A stretch of DNA of 64,000 nucleotides from Candidatus Dechloromonas phosphoritropha (GCA_016722705.1 JADKGN010000001.1:310001-374000); one strand, 5' to 3'. Shown: positions 43,670 to 52,770, numbered from the stretch's first letter. Made by a program: numbers and translations. Notes: generated by a model from the sequence alone, not told the origin.

Positions 43670-45391
43670 CCCGAATTTTTCATAAAAGCAGGCGAATCTC
43701 GTTTAACCCATTGATATAATAGGGGTTACGCCAATAACGCTTTGTAAGAAGCCTAAACGAGACCGCCCATGGACCATTCTATCCCAACCCAGCTTCACTT
43801 TCCCGCCAGCGCCGGATTTACGATCCGGGCAGAGTTTGACGGCGGGGCGATGTCCTCCGACTTTGGCGCACTCCTGTTGCGTGGCATCGACCTGCAAATC
43901 GGCCTGATTCCCCGCCTGGTCAGCGCGATTCACGACAAACGCCACGCCTCGTACATTGACCATCCCCTGGCCGACCTGCTCCGCCAGCGGATATTCCAGA
44001 CCGCCAGCGGTTACGCCGACGGTAATGACGCCAACACGCTGCGGCGCGATCCGCTGTTCAAACTGGCGGTCGGTCGTGCCCCGCTGGACGAGGGAAATGA
44101 CCTGGCCTCCGGCCCCACGCTCTCCCGGCTCGAAAACAGCGTATCGCGCAAAGACATTTACCGCCTGGCCAAAAGCTTCGTCGACGCCTTCATCGCCAGC
44201 TACGCCCAGGCGCCTGCCGTGATCGTGCTCGATATGGATCACTCGGAGGATGCCACTCACGGGCAGCAGGAACTGGCGTTCTATAACCCCCACTACGGGA
44301 ATCACTGCTACCTGCCGCTGTTTCTCTTCGAAGGACTTTCCGGGAAGTTCATTACTGCCGTCCTGCGTCCGGGCAAACGCCCGACTGGCAAGGAGAACGC
44401 GGCCATCATCAAGCGCGTGCTGCGCTTGCTCCGCCAGGCTTGGCCCGAGACCCACATCATTCTGCGCGGGGATGGCCACTTCTCGAATCCCGAACTGATG
44501 GCCTTGTGCGCGTCCGATCCGCATCTGGACTTCCTCTTCGGCCTGGCCGGCAACCAGGTGCTCTCGCCCAAGGCCGAGCCGCTGCTGAAGAAAGCCCGTG
44601 CGCTGCACCAGACACACAGCGCCAACGCCCAGCGCCTGGGGAACGCCGAGCCTGCGGCGACACGACTGTACGACGATATCGAGTATCAGGCGGGCTCGTG
44701 GCCCAAGGCTTACCGCGTGGTGGTCAAGGCCGAGGTGATGGCCTTGGGTGACAACCCGCGGTACGTGGTGACCTCGCTGTCCGACCCGACGCCTGATGTG
44801 CTTTACAAAGAGCTGTACTGTGCTCGAGGGCAGGACGAGAACTTCATCAAGGCGGTGAAGAACGACTTGGCCAGTGACCGGACCTCCGATCATGCCTTCC
44901 TCGCCAATCACCTGCGGCTGTTCTATTCGTGTGCGGCGTATGGGTTGATTCACGGCTTGCGCGAGAACACGCTGGTGCATACGGAACTGGCCAAGGCGCA
45001 ACCGCTGTCGATTATCCTGAAACTCTTTAAGTTGGCGGTGCGCGTGGTGCAGTACAAGGATCGGATCAAGCTGTCCTTGCCTACGTCGTGTCCGATGAAG
45101 GGGTGCTGGCGCGGGTGACCGAGTTGCTTTACCTCGTCCCGCGCCCGCCGGCACCGGCCTGATCGACTCGGCGACGCCGTCTCATGCTACCGACTCGAAT
45201 CCGCTTGAGCGGAGGTCAGGTCTCGCCAGCGCTCTGTCCAGGGATCGATGGCGGCAGGGTGTGATGCCCAAAAGTTGGGGTATTTGGCCGATCGTGGCGG
45301 GTTGGCAGCAAAATTCGCAGCAAGCTGACTCGCATCACGGCTGGAATGGCACGACATTGACATCGCGCGGCGGGTTTATGAAACATCCGGG
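43670..45391 (+). mobile_element. IS1380-family insertion sequence, copy 3
   Basis: 1722 bp, inserted in the terminal repeat of an IS256 fragment with the 4-bp duplication TTAG (43666-43669, 45392-45395). Confidence 0.95.
43769..45118 (+). CDS. IS1380-family transposase, copy 3
   Basis: A 449-aa product, MDHSIPTQLHFPASAGFTIR... to MKGCWRG, identical or nearly so to copy 2, with the same four-G end that shortens the C-terminus relative to copy 1. Catalytic regions VIVLDMDHSEDATHG and ILRGDGHFSNPEL are intact. Confidence 0.92.
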   Translation: MDHSIPTQLHFPASAGFTIRAEFDGGAMSSDFGALLLRGIDLQIGLIPRLVSAIHDKRHASYIDHPLADLLRQRIFQTASGYADGNDANTLRRDPLFKLAVGRAPLDEGNDLASGPTLSRLENSVSRKDIYRLAKSFVDAFIASYAQAPAVIVLDMDHSEDATHGQQELAFYNPHYGNHCYLPLFLFEGLSGKFITAVLRPGKRPTGKENAAIIKRVLRLLRQAWPETHIILRGDGHFSNPELMALCASDPHLDFLFGLAGNQVLSPKAEPLLKKARALHQTHSANAQRLGNAEPAATRLYDDIEYQAGSWPKAYRVVVKAEVMALGDNPRYVVTSLSDPTPDVLYKELYCARGQDENFIKAVKNDLASDRTSDHAFLANHLRLFYSCAAYGLIHGLRENTLVHTELAKAQPLSIILKLFKLAVRVVQYKDRIKLSLPTSCPMKGCWRG

Positions 45392-45461
45392 TTAGGGACT
45401 CAATCCTTGCTGACCAGCATCGTAACTACCTTGACTACCATCGCCAGGTGATTTTCCGGTC

Positions 45462-45962
45462 ATGAAGCGCTTGATTGCAGCCATCGCATTTGCAGCGGTG
45501 AAATACAGGGACCAAAGGCGGAAGGACGCTGAGGCGTCACCGTACATCAATCATCCGATTGCGCTGGCCAACGTATTGGCCAACGAAGCGGACATTGACG
45601 ATGAGCGCGTCCTGATTGCGGCCATCCTGCACGACACGGTTGAAGATACAGAAACAACCGTGCAGGAGCTGATGAAACGCTTTGGCCAGGAAGTGGCGGA
45701 CATTGTCCTTGAGGTGACAGACGACAAATCGCTCGCCAAGGATGAGCGCAAGCGCCTTCAGGGTCATACACTCGCGGAGTATCAGCCGTCGAGCCAAGCT
45801 GGTTAAACTAGCGGATAAGATATGTAACGTCAGAGACATTGCTGGCTGTCCGCCGCCCGATTGAATACATTTCCTGGGCAGCATCAGTTGTCGACCAGCT
45901 TCGGGGGGTGCATCCGGAACTTGAACGGTTGTTTGACGATGCCTGTAAGTCGCACCCATAAT
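45462..45962 (+). pseudogene. SpoT/MESH1-like HD hydrolase gene with several frameshifts
   Basis: The first frame gives MKRLIAAIAFAAVKYRDQRR, SPYINHPIALANVLANEADI and VLIAAILHDTVEDTETTVQE, the HD signature (AILHDTVEDT) of (p)ppGpp hydrolases. Near 45790 the frame is lost; SRRAKLVKLADKICNVRDIA (KLAD-CN block) follows in a second frame and IEYISWAASVVDQLRGVHPE then LERLFDDACKSHP-stop in a third. All the expected blocks are present, so a formerly complete gene of about 165 codons has picked up at least two indels. Confidence 0.75.
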
Positions 45963-46257
45963 CGCTGAGAAGTTCGGTTACCAAAATCTTGTGCCGAAAA
46001 ACGTCACGCAATATATGCGAAATGCATGGTTACCGAAATAAAGTGGGCGCTACAAATGGGCAATGTTGCTTTTTTTGTGGTTCTGTATTGCGCATAATTT
46101 GCATTATGTAAAGTTATATCCGTTGCGTCAAAGATTCAATCTCGGCTTCCGTCTATTTTCAGGAATTTGTTACCGTTTCTATCAACAATTTGAATCCCAC
46201 TTAGGTGACACATTTCTGTCTCACGGATCTCTGCAATTCGTGACCGCAATTTATTAA
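45963..46257. other. AT-rich stretch without a recognised gene
   Basis: These 295 bases are clearly more AT-rich than the surroundings and contain no supported gene. Base composition suggests a different origin from the flanking DNA. Confidence 0.4.
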
Positions 46258-46456
46258 AGTGGTCCCCTCAGTCAAGACAAAAATCAACTGGGTTTAAGCT
46301 GTGCATTTGACTTCACTAGCAGTTGGACGGCGCTGCCCCGGTTTTGCTGTGGGTTCGACTGTTGCTGTTGATTCTGGTGTTGACCTTGCCTCTGCGGGTG
46401 GGGAATCGCCTGTTCCGCTACGCTCCACAGGCGATTCCCCACCCGCGCCGCCAAAT
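46258..46456 (-). mobile_element. 3'-end fragment of the IS3 element at 59.3 kb
   Basis: GTGGTCCCCTCAGTCAAGAC and the following about 190 bp match 59347-59546, including the transposase tail and an 18-bp-arm hairpin. The 15-bp loop of that hairpin is inverted relative to the other copy. Confidence 0.85.
46395..46445. repeat. Hairpin with 15-bp loop, orientation 1
   Basis: The arms CGGGTGGGGAATCGCCTG (46395-46412) and its exact complement (46428-46445) enclose TTCCGCTACGCTCCA. In the copy at 59484-59534 the loop is TGGAGCGTAGCGGAA, the exact reverse complement. Confidence 0.9.
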
Positions 46457-46696
46457 TTATCGAGGATCGGCTTTGAGCTTCGTGAATATCGAGGCGGTGT
46501 CGGTCGTGAGTGTACTGTCATCGAAAGCGTCGGAATCATCGCCCGCCAGCATCCGGTTAATGACCGCCTTACTGGCGGCTGGCAGCCGCGCGTACATTGT
46601 TTCCTGAAGGTGATGTTCGAAGCCATGGATGGCGGATCGAATCGTGCGGTATAGCTCGCTTAACGCTGGCGGCTCCAATCGCTGCACGTTGACCAC
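46457..46696 (-). pseudogene. N-terminal-region fragment of a Tn3-type transposase
   Basis: VNVQRLEPPALSELYRTIRS, AIHGFEHHLQETMYARLPAA and SKAVINRMLAGDDSDAF resemble the region about 140-220 of Tn3-family TnpA (R-EPP---L-R-IRSA---FE----Q-V--RLP). The reading frame ends where the IS3 fragment begins. Assignment is by pattern only. Confidence 0.5.
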
Positions 46697-46923
46697 ATGT
46701 GTCGGACGGGCAACAGCTTTGAACGGCCGCGCTTCTCGCTTCCGGCCGAACTCTCCAACTTGGCCGGTGCGGGTGCCGCTGCCGCCAGTTCGGCCGGTGA
46801 CAAAGGGGTGTCGCTGCTCTCCGTGAACAATGGCGACTGCCCTTGTATCTTGGCGCCCGCTTTGGCTTGATTGGCGTCTATGCGCTTCTGAATCACGGCC
46901 TGGAGGTCATTCAAGCTCTTCAT
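46660..46923 (-). CDS. Small hypothetical protein of plasmid-like region
   Basis: An 87-codon frame starting MKSLNDLQAVIQKRIDANQA with a Ser/Ala/Pro-rich middle (TESSDTPLSPAELAAAAPAP). No domain is recognised. It overlaps the tnpA fragment out of frame at its 3' end, so its natural C-terminus has probably been lost. Confidence 0.35.
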   Translation of the reverse strand: MKSLNDLQAVIQKRIDANQAKAGAKIQGQSPLFTESSDTPLSPAELAAAAPAPAKLESSAGSEKRGRSKLLPVRHMWSTCSDWSRQR

Positions 46924-47031
46924 AAGACTGTCCGCAAAACGCCATTTTTGCTAAGATTGGTCATGATCGTTTTCCTGTTTTGGTAATGGTCAGCGGCCCT
47001 AAATGAGTTTCGCCACTCCGGGGCCGCACCC

Positions 47032-48422
47032 CAATCCTCTCAACTTAGTCCATAGTCATACGGCGGGTTTGTAAGCAAAGGACAGGTGAGGCTTTCGCTG
47101 GTTTGGCCGAGGTCGAGCACGATCAGGGATAAATTTCTGAAGGTTTTTGACGATTTCCGAGAAGATTTCCTTGGTAACTCGGGTGGTGATTTGCTGCACA
47201 CCCGCCAAGACTCGGGGCAAGATACGACGTACGGTATTGAAGGCCATCGTCCGATTCACTCGCCATGGCGAATCGCTGGGCAGCCGCTCTTCCGCAGCCA
47301 GGTAGGTGGCCAGGGCATTGAGATTGTCACACACCATCTTGGCCCCAACATCCTGGCAGGCGGCCAGCCAAGTCAGGCCGGACGTGTGCTCCAGATTGAG
47401 CCGGTGTTTGATGCGCTTGAACGCCTCCTCGATACGCCAACGGCTGTGATAAAGGGCTGAGAAGCTTGTGGCCGGATACCGCGCGGTATCAAGCAAGGAG
47501 GTCATCAAGACCCGTACCTTGCCAGTCGGCGTCACCTGACGAATCAGGCGAACCATAGAAGGCAGACGCGGACACTCGTAATCAATGGCATCCTGACGAT
47601 GCGGTGGCGGCAATGTCACCTGCGCCTCATCTTCTCCGGATCGCATGAACTGGGTGATGGCAGAAAAGGAAGCGGACGAATCACAACGTATGCAAAAGGG
47701 GATACCTCGATGCAACAGCGCCGCGACCAACCAGGCACCCGGATACCCGCGATCAAGCACCAGCATGTCCTGAGCACCGAGTCGGTCAAGCCGCTCAAAC
47801 AACATCTGACGTTCGCCGACCAGCGAACTGTGCAAAATCAGCGAGTCGAACAATTCGATCCCTGGCCGAAACAAACCGAAGATGGCCGCTTCTCGAATAT
47901 GGCGGCGCCCTTCCAGGTCAAGCAAGGTCAGACGTACCTTCGATGCATCCGCCGCCAAGACCCGCAAGCCTTGCCAGTCCGGCTGCTGCGGAACGACCTC
48001 ATCGACCAGGCGCAGCAATTCTGTATTGAGCGGCTCAAAGAGATTGGCGACCAGATGGCTGCGCGCCTTTGAGAAGGCACTGGCCGTGATCGCCCGACAA
48101 AGGCGGGTTCTTCCGGCAAGCAGGGCAAAGCAGGAATCAAGCTCCGCCTGAACTGCGCCGCGAATGCCGGTGAGCAGGAAAGCGATCAGATTCGTGAATG
48201 GCAATTCACGGTTTCGGGTGAAAAACCGAGGCTCGCGGCGGGCGGCGGCAAGGAAATTGGCGCCATGAATGTAGTCCGTTAGCCGTGAAACGATATTGGC
48301 ATATTTAGGCCGTCATATAACGCCTATTTATATCAATTGGTTACATGCTCGATTATATCTTGGCGCGGCCAGATGGCAAAGTTGCCAAAATTAGATGACA
48401 GACCGCTAAGTCAAGAGGATTG
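47032..48422 (-). mobile_element. IS4-family insertion sequence C (copy 1)
   Basis: The 1391-bp element has ends CAATCCTCTCAACTTAGTCC and, reversed, CAATCCTCTTGACTTAGCGG, flanked by GGCCGCACC on both sides (47022-47030, 48423-48431). It is the same element as 51309-52699. Confidence 0.9.
47056..48204 (-). CDS. IS4-family transposase, copy 1
   Basis: A 382-aa DDE transposase: RLCRAITASAFSKARSHLVA, VLAADASKVRLTLLDLEGRR (first Asp), MLVLDRGYPGAWLVAALLHR (second Asp) and YHSRWRIEEAFKRIKHRLNL (Y-R-E-K signature with Glu). No frameshift. The first residues MPFTNLIAFLL may be preceded by further codons, since the leader frame stays open. Confidence 0.9.
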   Translation of the reverse strand: MPFTNLIAFLLTGIRGAVQAELDSCFALLAGRTRLCRAITASAFSKARSHLVANLFEPLNTELLRLVDEVVPQQPDWQGLRVLAADASKVRLTLLDLEGRRHIREAAIFGLFRPGIELFDSLILHSSLVGERQMLFERLDRLGAQDMLVLDRGYPGAWLVAALLHRGIPFCIRCDSSASFSAITQFMRSGEDEAQVTLPPPHRQDAIDYECPRLPSMVRLIRQVTPTGKVRVLMTSLLDTARYPATSFSALYHSRWRIEEAFKRIKHRLNLEHTSGLTWLAACQDVGAKMVCDNLNALATYLAAEERLPSDSPWRVNRTMAFNTVRRILPRVLAGVQQITTRVTKEIFSEIVKNLQKFIPDRARPRPNQRKPHLSFAYKPAV

Positions 48423-48431
48423 GGCCGCACC

Positions 48432-48470
48432 AGCCCAACGCTGTTAGCGCGGTGTTGGGCTTTTCTTTTC
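48432..48470 (+). terminator. Rho-independent terminator
   Basis: AGCCCAACGC and GTGTTGGGCT pair across a short loop and are followed by TTTTCTTTTC on the + strand. The gene it once served lay to the left and has been replaced by IS4 and other debris. Confidence 0.6.
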
Positions 48471-48830
48471 AGTGCGGGCCGACTTCTTCTCGCCAGTTGG
48501 ACGAATCAACCACGATTTCAGGGTTAAGGTGCGTCACGTCGGCCAGCGTCGTCAGCGCCTTCTCGATGGTGCGAAAGCACACCGGGCGACCGTCATGGGT
48601 ACGGCGTGCAAGGTCTGGCCCTGACGGGCGTACAGGGCGAACCCTTGGCCGTCGTTCGGGTAAAGCACGGCCTGCACGCGCTCCCCGTCCGGGGTATCGC
48701 AAGCGGCATTCAAGCGATGGAACGTCCACGCCCTGCCCTTCTTCACTTTCGGCTCCATCTGCTCAAAAATACCCGACGCTAGGGCCTCCACTGGTGCGGG
48801 CATTGCGCTCAAGTTTTGATCTGTATTCAT
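48469..48830 (-). pseudogene. Plasmid-type hypothetical gene with a frameshift
   Basis: It starts MNTDQNLSAMPAPVEALASG behind AGGAGT and runs through KVKKGRAWTFHRLNAACDTP to RQGQTLHAV. Near 48600 the frame changes, and the second frame continues RTHDGRPVCFRTIEKALTTL then ADVTHLNPEIVVDSSNWREE. It may be one gene with a single indel. No known function; it is upstream of nothing and downstream of a toxin-antitoxin pair on the same strand. Confidence 0.5.
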
Positions 48831-48875
48831 TCGCCACTCCTGAAAAAACCGGGGTTAGCGCGCCGGGGTTGGTAA

Positions 48876-49178
48876 TCACGGCGTTTGTTGTGCCGCGTGC
48901 TTCACTCTCAAAATCTCGACGGTGCGGGCCTCGGCCAGCACTCGATAAAAAACGATGTAGTTCGGATGCACGACCAATTCGCGAAGCCACTCGGGCAAGC
49001 CCGGCCGGCCATGCCGGCCAAGCTCTGGATGCTGTGCAAGCGGTTTGGTCTTGTCGCGAAGCTCCTGGCCGAAGCTCTTGGCCCGCGTCGGGTTGTCTTT
49101 GCCGATGTAGCGCACGATGGCGCGCAAGTCCTCGCGTGCCATAGGCCGCCATTCAATGCGGTAAGGCTTGACCGTCAT
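48876..49178 (-). CDS. RelE/ParE-family toxin
   Basis: A 100-aa protein: YRIEWRPMAREDLRAIVRYI, AKSFGQELRDKTKPLAQHPE, then ELVVHPNYIVFYRVLAEART and VEILRVKHAAQQTP, the typical ParE/RelE strand order with the VEILRVKHA end. Its ATG overlaps the stop of the upstream antitoxin as ATGA (49175-49178). Probably a plasmid-stability module. Confidence 0.85.
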   Translation of the reverse strand: MTVKPYRIEWRPMAREDLRAIVRYIGKDNPTRAKSFGQELRDKTKPLAQHPELGRHGRPGLPEWLRELVVHPNYIVFYRVLAEARTVEILRVKHAAQQTP

Positions 49179-49621
49179 GCGCGCTTTTTCTTCGGCAAGG
49201 CGGCAATGTCAGCGTCCATTTCGGCCATGACTTCATCGTGAGGAATGCTCGGTCGGGGGTCGTCAATGGATGCCTGAATCTCGCCGGCCAGCCACGAGTT
49301 ATAGGCGGCGGCTTCGTGCGCCCCGCGCATGGCGTTTGCCCTGCCCCGATTGCCCGCGTCCTGTTCCTTGTCGGCCGGGTCGTATCCGCTCGCGTCGAAC
49401 TGGCCTACCGTGATGCCGATTTCACGCAACACGTTCAACGCGGATAACGGATTGCCGAAGCGGCGCGGCTCGGTACTGCGGGCCTTTGACAGCACGGCAC
49501 CGGAACCGCTGCGGGTGTCGATTTGAACGAGGAACGCCCCGCCCTCCCCCTTCAAGGTCACGCCTGACACGCCGCCGGCGTTACTTGCAGCGCGTAGCTG
49601 CTCTATGGTCATGCTTTGCAT
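49175..49621 (-). CDS. Antitoxin of the RelE/ParE-type pair with an N-terminal extension
   Basis: A 148-aa protein. The C-terminal part (NSWLAGEIQASIDDPRPSIP, HDEVMAEMDADIAAL) resembles the toxin-binding end of ParD/StbD-like antitoxins. The N-terminal about 75 residues (MQSMTIEQLRAASNAGGVSG, VQIDTRSGSGAVLSKARSTE) are unusual for such antitoxins and of unknown role. The start has AAGGAG. An ATTAAT repeat lies upstream (49655-49672), possibly in the promoter. Confidence 0.7.
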   Translation of the reverse strand: MQSMTIEQLRAASNAGGVSGVTLKGEGGAFLVQIDTRSGSGAVLSKARSTEPRRFGNPLSALNVLREIGITVGQFDASGYDPADKEQDAGNRGRANAMRGAHEAAAYNSWLAGEIQASIDDPRPSIPHDEVMAEMDADIAALPKKKRA

Positions 49622-49855
49622 GGTCGACTCCTTTTACGCTACCCTAAAAAACATGATTAATTGTGCATTAATTCAAGGAAGCGTGCAAGCGCTTTAGAGT
49701 CGTTAAACGGTCATTTTGTGGATTTTTTTGCGCGCTTCAACACGGCCACGATTTCTGGCTTTTCCAGTCCCTTTGCCCGTCTCTAAACCCGTCCACTATT
49801 CAGGAACTTGTTAAGTCCGTAAAATGCGACTTTTGACGGGTAAGCGGACAACACA

Positions 49856-49882
49856 ATGAAAATCGGATATGCGCGGGTGTCG
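49856..49882 (+). pseudogene. First codons of a serine resolvase
   Basis: ATG AAA ATC GGA TAT GCG CGG GTG TCG gives MKIGYARVS, the invariant start of Tn3-type resolvases including the catalytic Ser. The frame then becomes unrelated. The preceding bases (GTCCGTAAAATGCGACTTTT, 49814-49833) look like part of a res site. Confidence 0.6.
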
Positions 49883-50665
49883 TTTTCAGAAGGCGACTGC
49901 ACGGATATCAGAAGTGGGCGGCACTACCGGCAATGAGTCCCGTCGAGTGGCTGGCGAAAGCAGGTAGAGGGGCGCAGGGGGGAACGTTGTTACGGCTTTG
50001 TCATGCACCGCTGACCGGCAGGTGCCGACCCTCAAGAGACATTCGTCGTCTCGATGCCTCAACGGCAGTTTTCTGAGTGGATCGGTCGTACAGAGATGAG
50101 ACTGAATGCATGCTGCGCGGCCTTTGCGGACGGTAGGCCTGAAACTCGATTAGGTCAGCAATGTGTCGTATATCTGCTGTGCACGAAAACACACTATGCT
50201 CCAAAAACCGCCATCGCTGATGCATTGGACATATTCAATCGTGTCGGCCCATTGAATATTGGCAGCTCAAAACCGCCAATGGATCTTCCCAGCTCAATCC
50301 AACCCCTTAGTTCATTATGCACTAAGAGCCGGCTGCTTCCTGCCAGTCGTGGCGCAATGCAGCATGCAGGCGGTGGCCCCAAAACATTTTCTTGGCCACG
50401 GCAGGACGGAAAGCGGAGCCATGGCGGCGGCTTGTGCAGTGATCACATTAATTTACGATAGTGCGACGACTAGCTATACTCCATCACATTGCAAGCTATT
50501 TCGCTGGCCCTGGCCCCCCTGTCACACTTGAAGACTTTTTGCGCACTGATTGAATGCTCGTGCTGCAATCTTTGCGTGGGCTGACACCGCAGCTGCGCCG
50601 AATTTGGCCGGGCCCATGCTTATTGCGGTGCTCCACCACGGTGACGGCGACCGAAGGTCCCTTTA

Positions 50666-50703
50666 GGGGTCGTCTCAGAAAACGGAAAAAATCGTACGCT
50701 AAT
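50666..50703. repeat. Tn21/Tn501-like 38-bp terminal repeat
   Basis: GGGGTCGTCTCAGAAAACGG equals the outer half of the Tn21 repeat. It is followed by AAAAAATCGTACGCTAA, which equals the inner half of the Tn501 repeat. No other Tn21-type sequence is seen, so it is an orphan end. Confidence 0.75.
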
Positions 50704-50719
50704 CCGAACCCTTTGCCTA

Positions 50720-51308
50720 GGGTGTGTTGACAATCACTCCGATAGATGACCATGGCATTGATCGGCGAAATCCTCGTTTACAGTCAATGAGTTACAAGGA
50801 GGCTGTTCACAGAGGTTGATATAGGGTCATATCCTGACTTTTGGGTGGCGTCAGGATGATGGTACGTTTGTGGTTGCGTGATGATCAGTTTGAGCGGATA
50901 GCGTCCCTGTTGCCGGGTAAAGCCAGCGACCCGGGGTGCACGGCGGCCGATAATCGACAGTTCGTTGAAGCGGTTTTGTGGATTGCTCGCACGGGTAGTC
51001 CGTGGCGTGACCTGCCATGCCCATTCGGGCCGTGGAATAGTGTCTATCAACGATTTGCTCGCTGGTCGCGGCGTGGTGTCTGGCATCGCATCTTCACCCA
51101 GTTGGCGCAGGACGCAGATTTCGAAGAGGTGTTCATCGACAGCACCATCGTTCGCGCCCATCAACATGCCGCCGGTGCACCAAAAAAAACGGTGGCCAGG
51201 CGCTTGGGCGATCACGGGGCGGACTGAGCACCAAGATTCACGCCCTGGTTGAAGGCTTGGGGTCACTCGCCCGCTTTCGTCTCACCGGTGGAGAAGCCGG
51301 TGACAGCC
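50720..51308 (+). mobile_element. IS427-type element, 5' part only
   Basis: It starts with the terminal repeat GGGTGTGTTGACAATCAC and is nearly identical to 23205-23794. It carries orfA (50856-51227) and the start of orfB. An IS4 element interrupts it at 51309. After the duplicated GGTGACAGCC (52700-52709) an IS3 element begins, so the rest is lost. Confidence 0.9.
50856..51227 (+). pseudogene. IS427-type transposase, first frame
   Basis: MMVRLWLRDDQFERIASLLP... through VFIDSTIVRAHQHAAGAPKK with the same eight-A slippage site. The second frame with the remaining DDE residues is truncated by IS4 after ARFRLTGGEAGDS. Confidence 0.85.
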
Positions 51309-52699
51309 CAATCCTCTTGACTTAGCGGTCTGTCATCTAATTTTGGCAACTTTGCCATCTGGCCGCGCCAAGATATAATCGAGCATGTAACCAATTGATA
51401 TAAATAGGCGTTATATGACGGCCTAAATATGCCAATATCGTTTCACGGCTAACGGACTACATTCATGGCGCCAATTTCCTTGCCGCCGCCCGCCGCGAGC
51501 CTCGGTTTTTCACCCGAAACCGTGAATTGCCATTCACGAATCTGATCGCTTTCCTGCTCACCGGCATTCGCGGCGCAGTTCAGGCGGAGCTTGATTCCTG
51601 CTTTGCCCTGCTTGCCGGAAGAACCCGCCTTTGTCGGGCGATCACGGCCAGTGCCTTCTCAAAGGCGCGCAGCCATCTGGTCGCCAATCTCTTTGAGCCG
51701 CTCAATACAGAATTGCTGCGCCTGGTCGATGAGGTCGTTCCGCAGCAGCCGGACTGGCAAGGCTTGCGGGTCTTGGCGGCGGATGCATCGAAGGTACGTC
51801 TGACCTTGCTTGACCTGGAAGGGCGCCGCCATATTCGAGAAGCGGCCATCTTCGGTTTGTTTCGGCCAGGGATCGAATTGTTCGACTCGCTGATTTTGCA
51901 CAGTTCGCTGGTCGGCGAACGTCAGATGTTGTTTGAGCGGCTTGACCGACTCGGTGCTCAGGACATGCTGGTGCTTGATCGCGGGTATCCGGGTGCCTGG
52001 TTGGTCGCGGCGCTGTTGCATCGAGGTATCCCCTTTTGCATACGCTGTGATTCGTCCGCTTCCTTTTCTGCCATCACCCAGTTCATGCGATCCGGAGAAG
52101 ATGAGGCGCAGGTGACATTGCCGCCACCGCATCGTCAGGATGCCATTGATTACGAGTGTCCGCGTCTGCCTTCTATGGTTCGCCTGATTCGTCAGGTGAC
52201 GCCGACTGGCAAGGTACGGGTCTTGATGACCTCCTTGCTTGATACCGCGCGGTATCCGGCCACAAGCTTCTCAGCCCTTTATCACAGCCGTTGGCGTATC
52301 GAGGAGGCGTTCAAGCGCATCAAACACCGGCTCAATCTGGAGCACACGTCCGGCCTGACTTGGCTGGCCGCCTGCCAGGATGTTGGGGCCAAGATGGTGT
52401 GTGACAATCTCAATGCCCTGGCCACCTACCTGGCTGCGGAAGAGCGGCTGCCCAGCGATTCGCCATGGCGAGTGAATCGGACGATGGCCTTCAATACCGT
52501 ACGTCGTATCTTGCCCCGAGTCTTGGCGGGTGTGCAGCAAATCACCACCCGAGTTACCAAGGAAATCTTCTCGGAAATCGTCAAAAACCTTCAGAAATTT
52601 ATCCCTGATCGTGCTCGACCTCGGCCAAACCAGCGAAAGCCTCACCTGTCCTTTGCTTACAAACCCGCCGTATGACTATGGACTAAGTTGAGAGGATTG
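51309..52699 (+). mobile_element. IS4-family insertion sequence C (copy 2)
   Basis: 1391 bp with a perfect 10-bp target duplication GGTGACAGCC (51299-51308, 52700-52709) in the IS427 element. Orientation is opposite to the copy at 47032. Confidence 0.95.
51527..52675 (+). CDS. IS4-family transposase, copy 2
   Basis: 382 aa, virtually identical to the copy at 47056-48204, with VLAADASKVRLT, MLVLDRGYPGAW and YHSRWRIEEAFKRIK. Intact. Confidence 0.92.
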   Translation: MPFTNLIAFLLTGIRGAVQAELDSCFALLAGRTRLCRAITASAFSKARSHLVANLFEPLNTELLRLVDEVVPQQPDWQGLRVLAADASKVRLTLLDLEGRRHIREAAIFGLFRPGIELFDSLILHSSLVGERQMLFERLDRLGAQDMLVLDRGYPGAWLVAALLHRGIPFCIRCDSSASFSAITQFMRSGEDEAQVTLPPPHRQDAIDYECPRLPSMVRLIRQVTPTGKVRVLMTSLLDTARYPATSFSALYHSRWRIEEAFKRIKHRLNLEHTSGLTWLAACQDVGAKMVCDNLNALATYLAAEERLPSDSPWRVNRTMAFNTVRRILPRVLAGVQQITTRVTKEIFSEIVKNLQKFIPDRARPRPNQRKPHLSFAYKPAV

Positions 52700-52770
52700 G
52701 GTGACAGCCCCCCCCTACGTCAGAATAGTTGTCGCCTCGATAGAATCTCCCCCTGGGGCGGCGACAAAGG

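Larger units (their letters stand above)
43432..45405 (-). mobile_element. IS256 end fragment, itself split by IS1380 copy 3
   Basis: 43432-43669 matches the first about 45 codons of the IS256 transposase plus its leader (minus strand). The last 14 bases of the terminal repeat (TTAGGGACTCAATC) reappear at 45392-45405 on the other side of IS1380. The body of this IS256 is deleted. Confidence 0.9.
49640..50719. other. About 1.1 kb of transposon debris without an intact gene
   Basis: The stretch holds the first codons of a resolvase (49856), an unidentified middle part, and a Tn21-like terminal repeat (50666-50703). Possible short frames between 50000 and 50600 are not convincing. Composition is lower in GC around 50160-50340. 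Confidence 0.5.
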
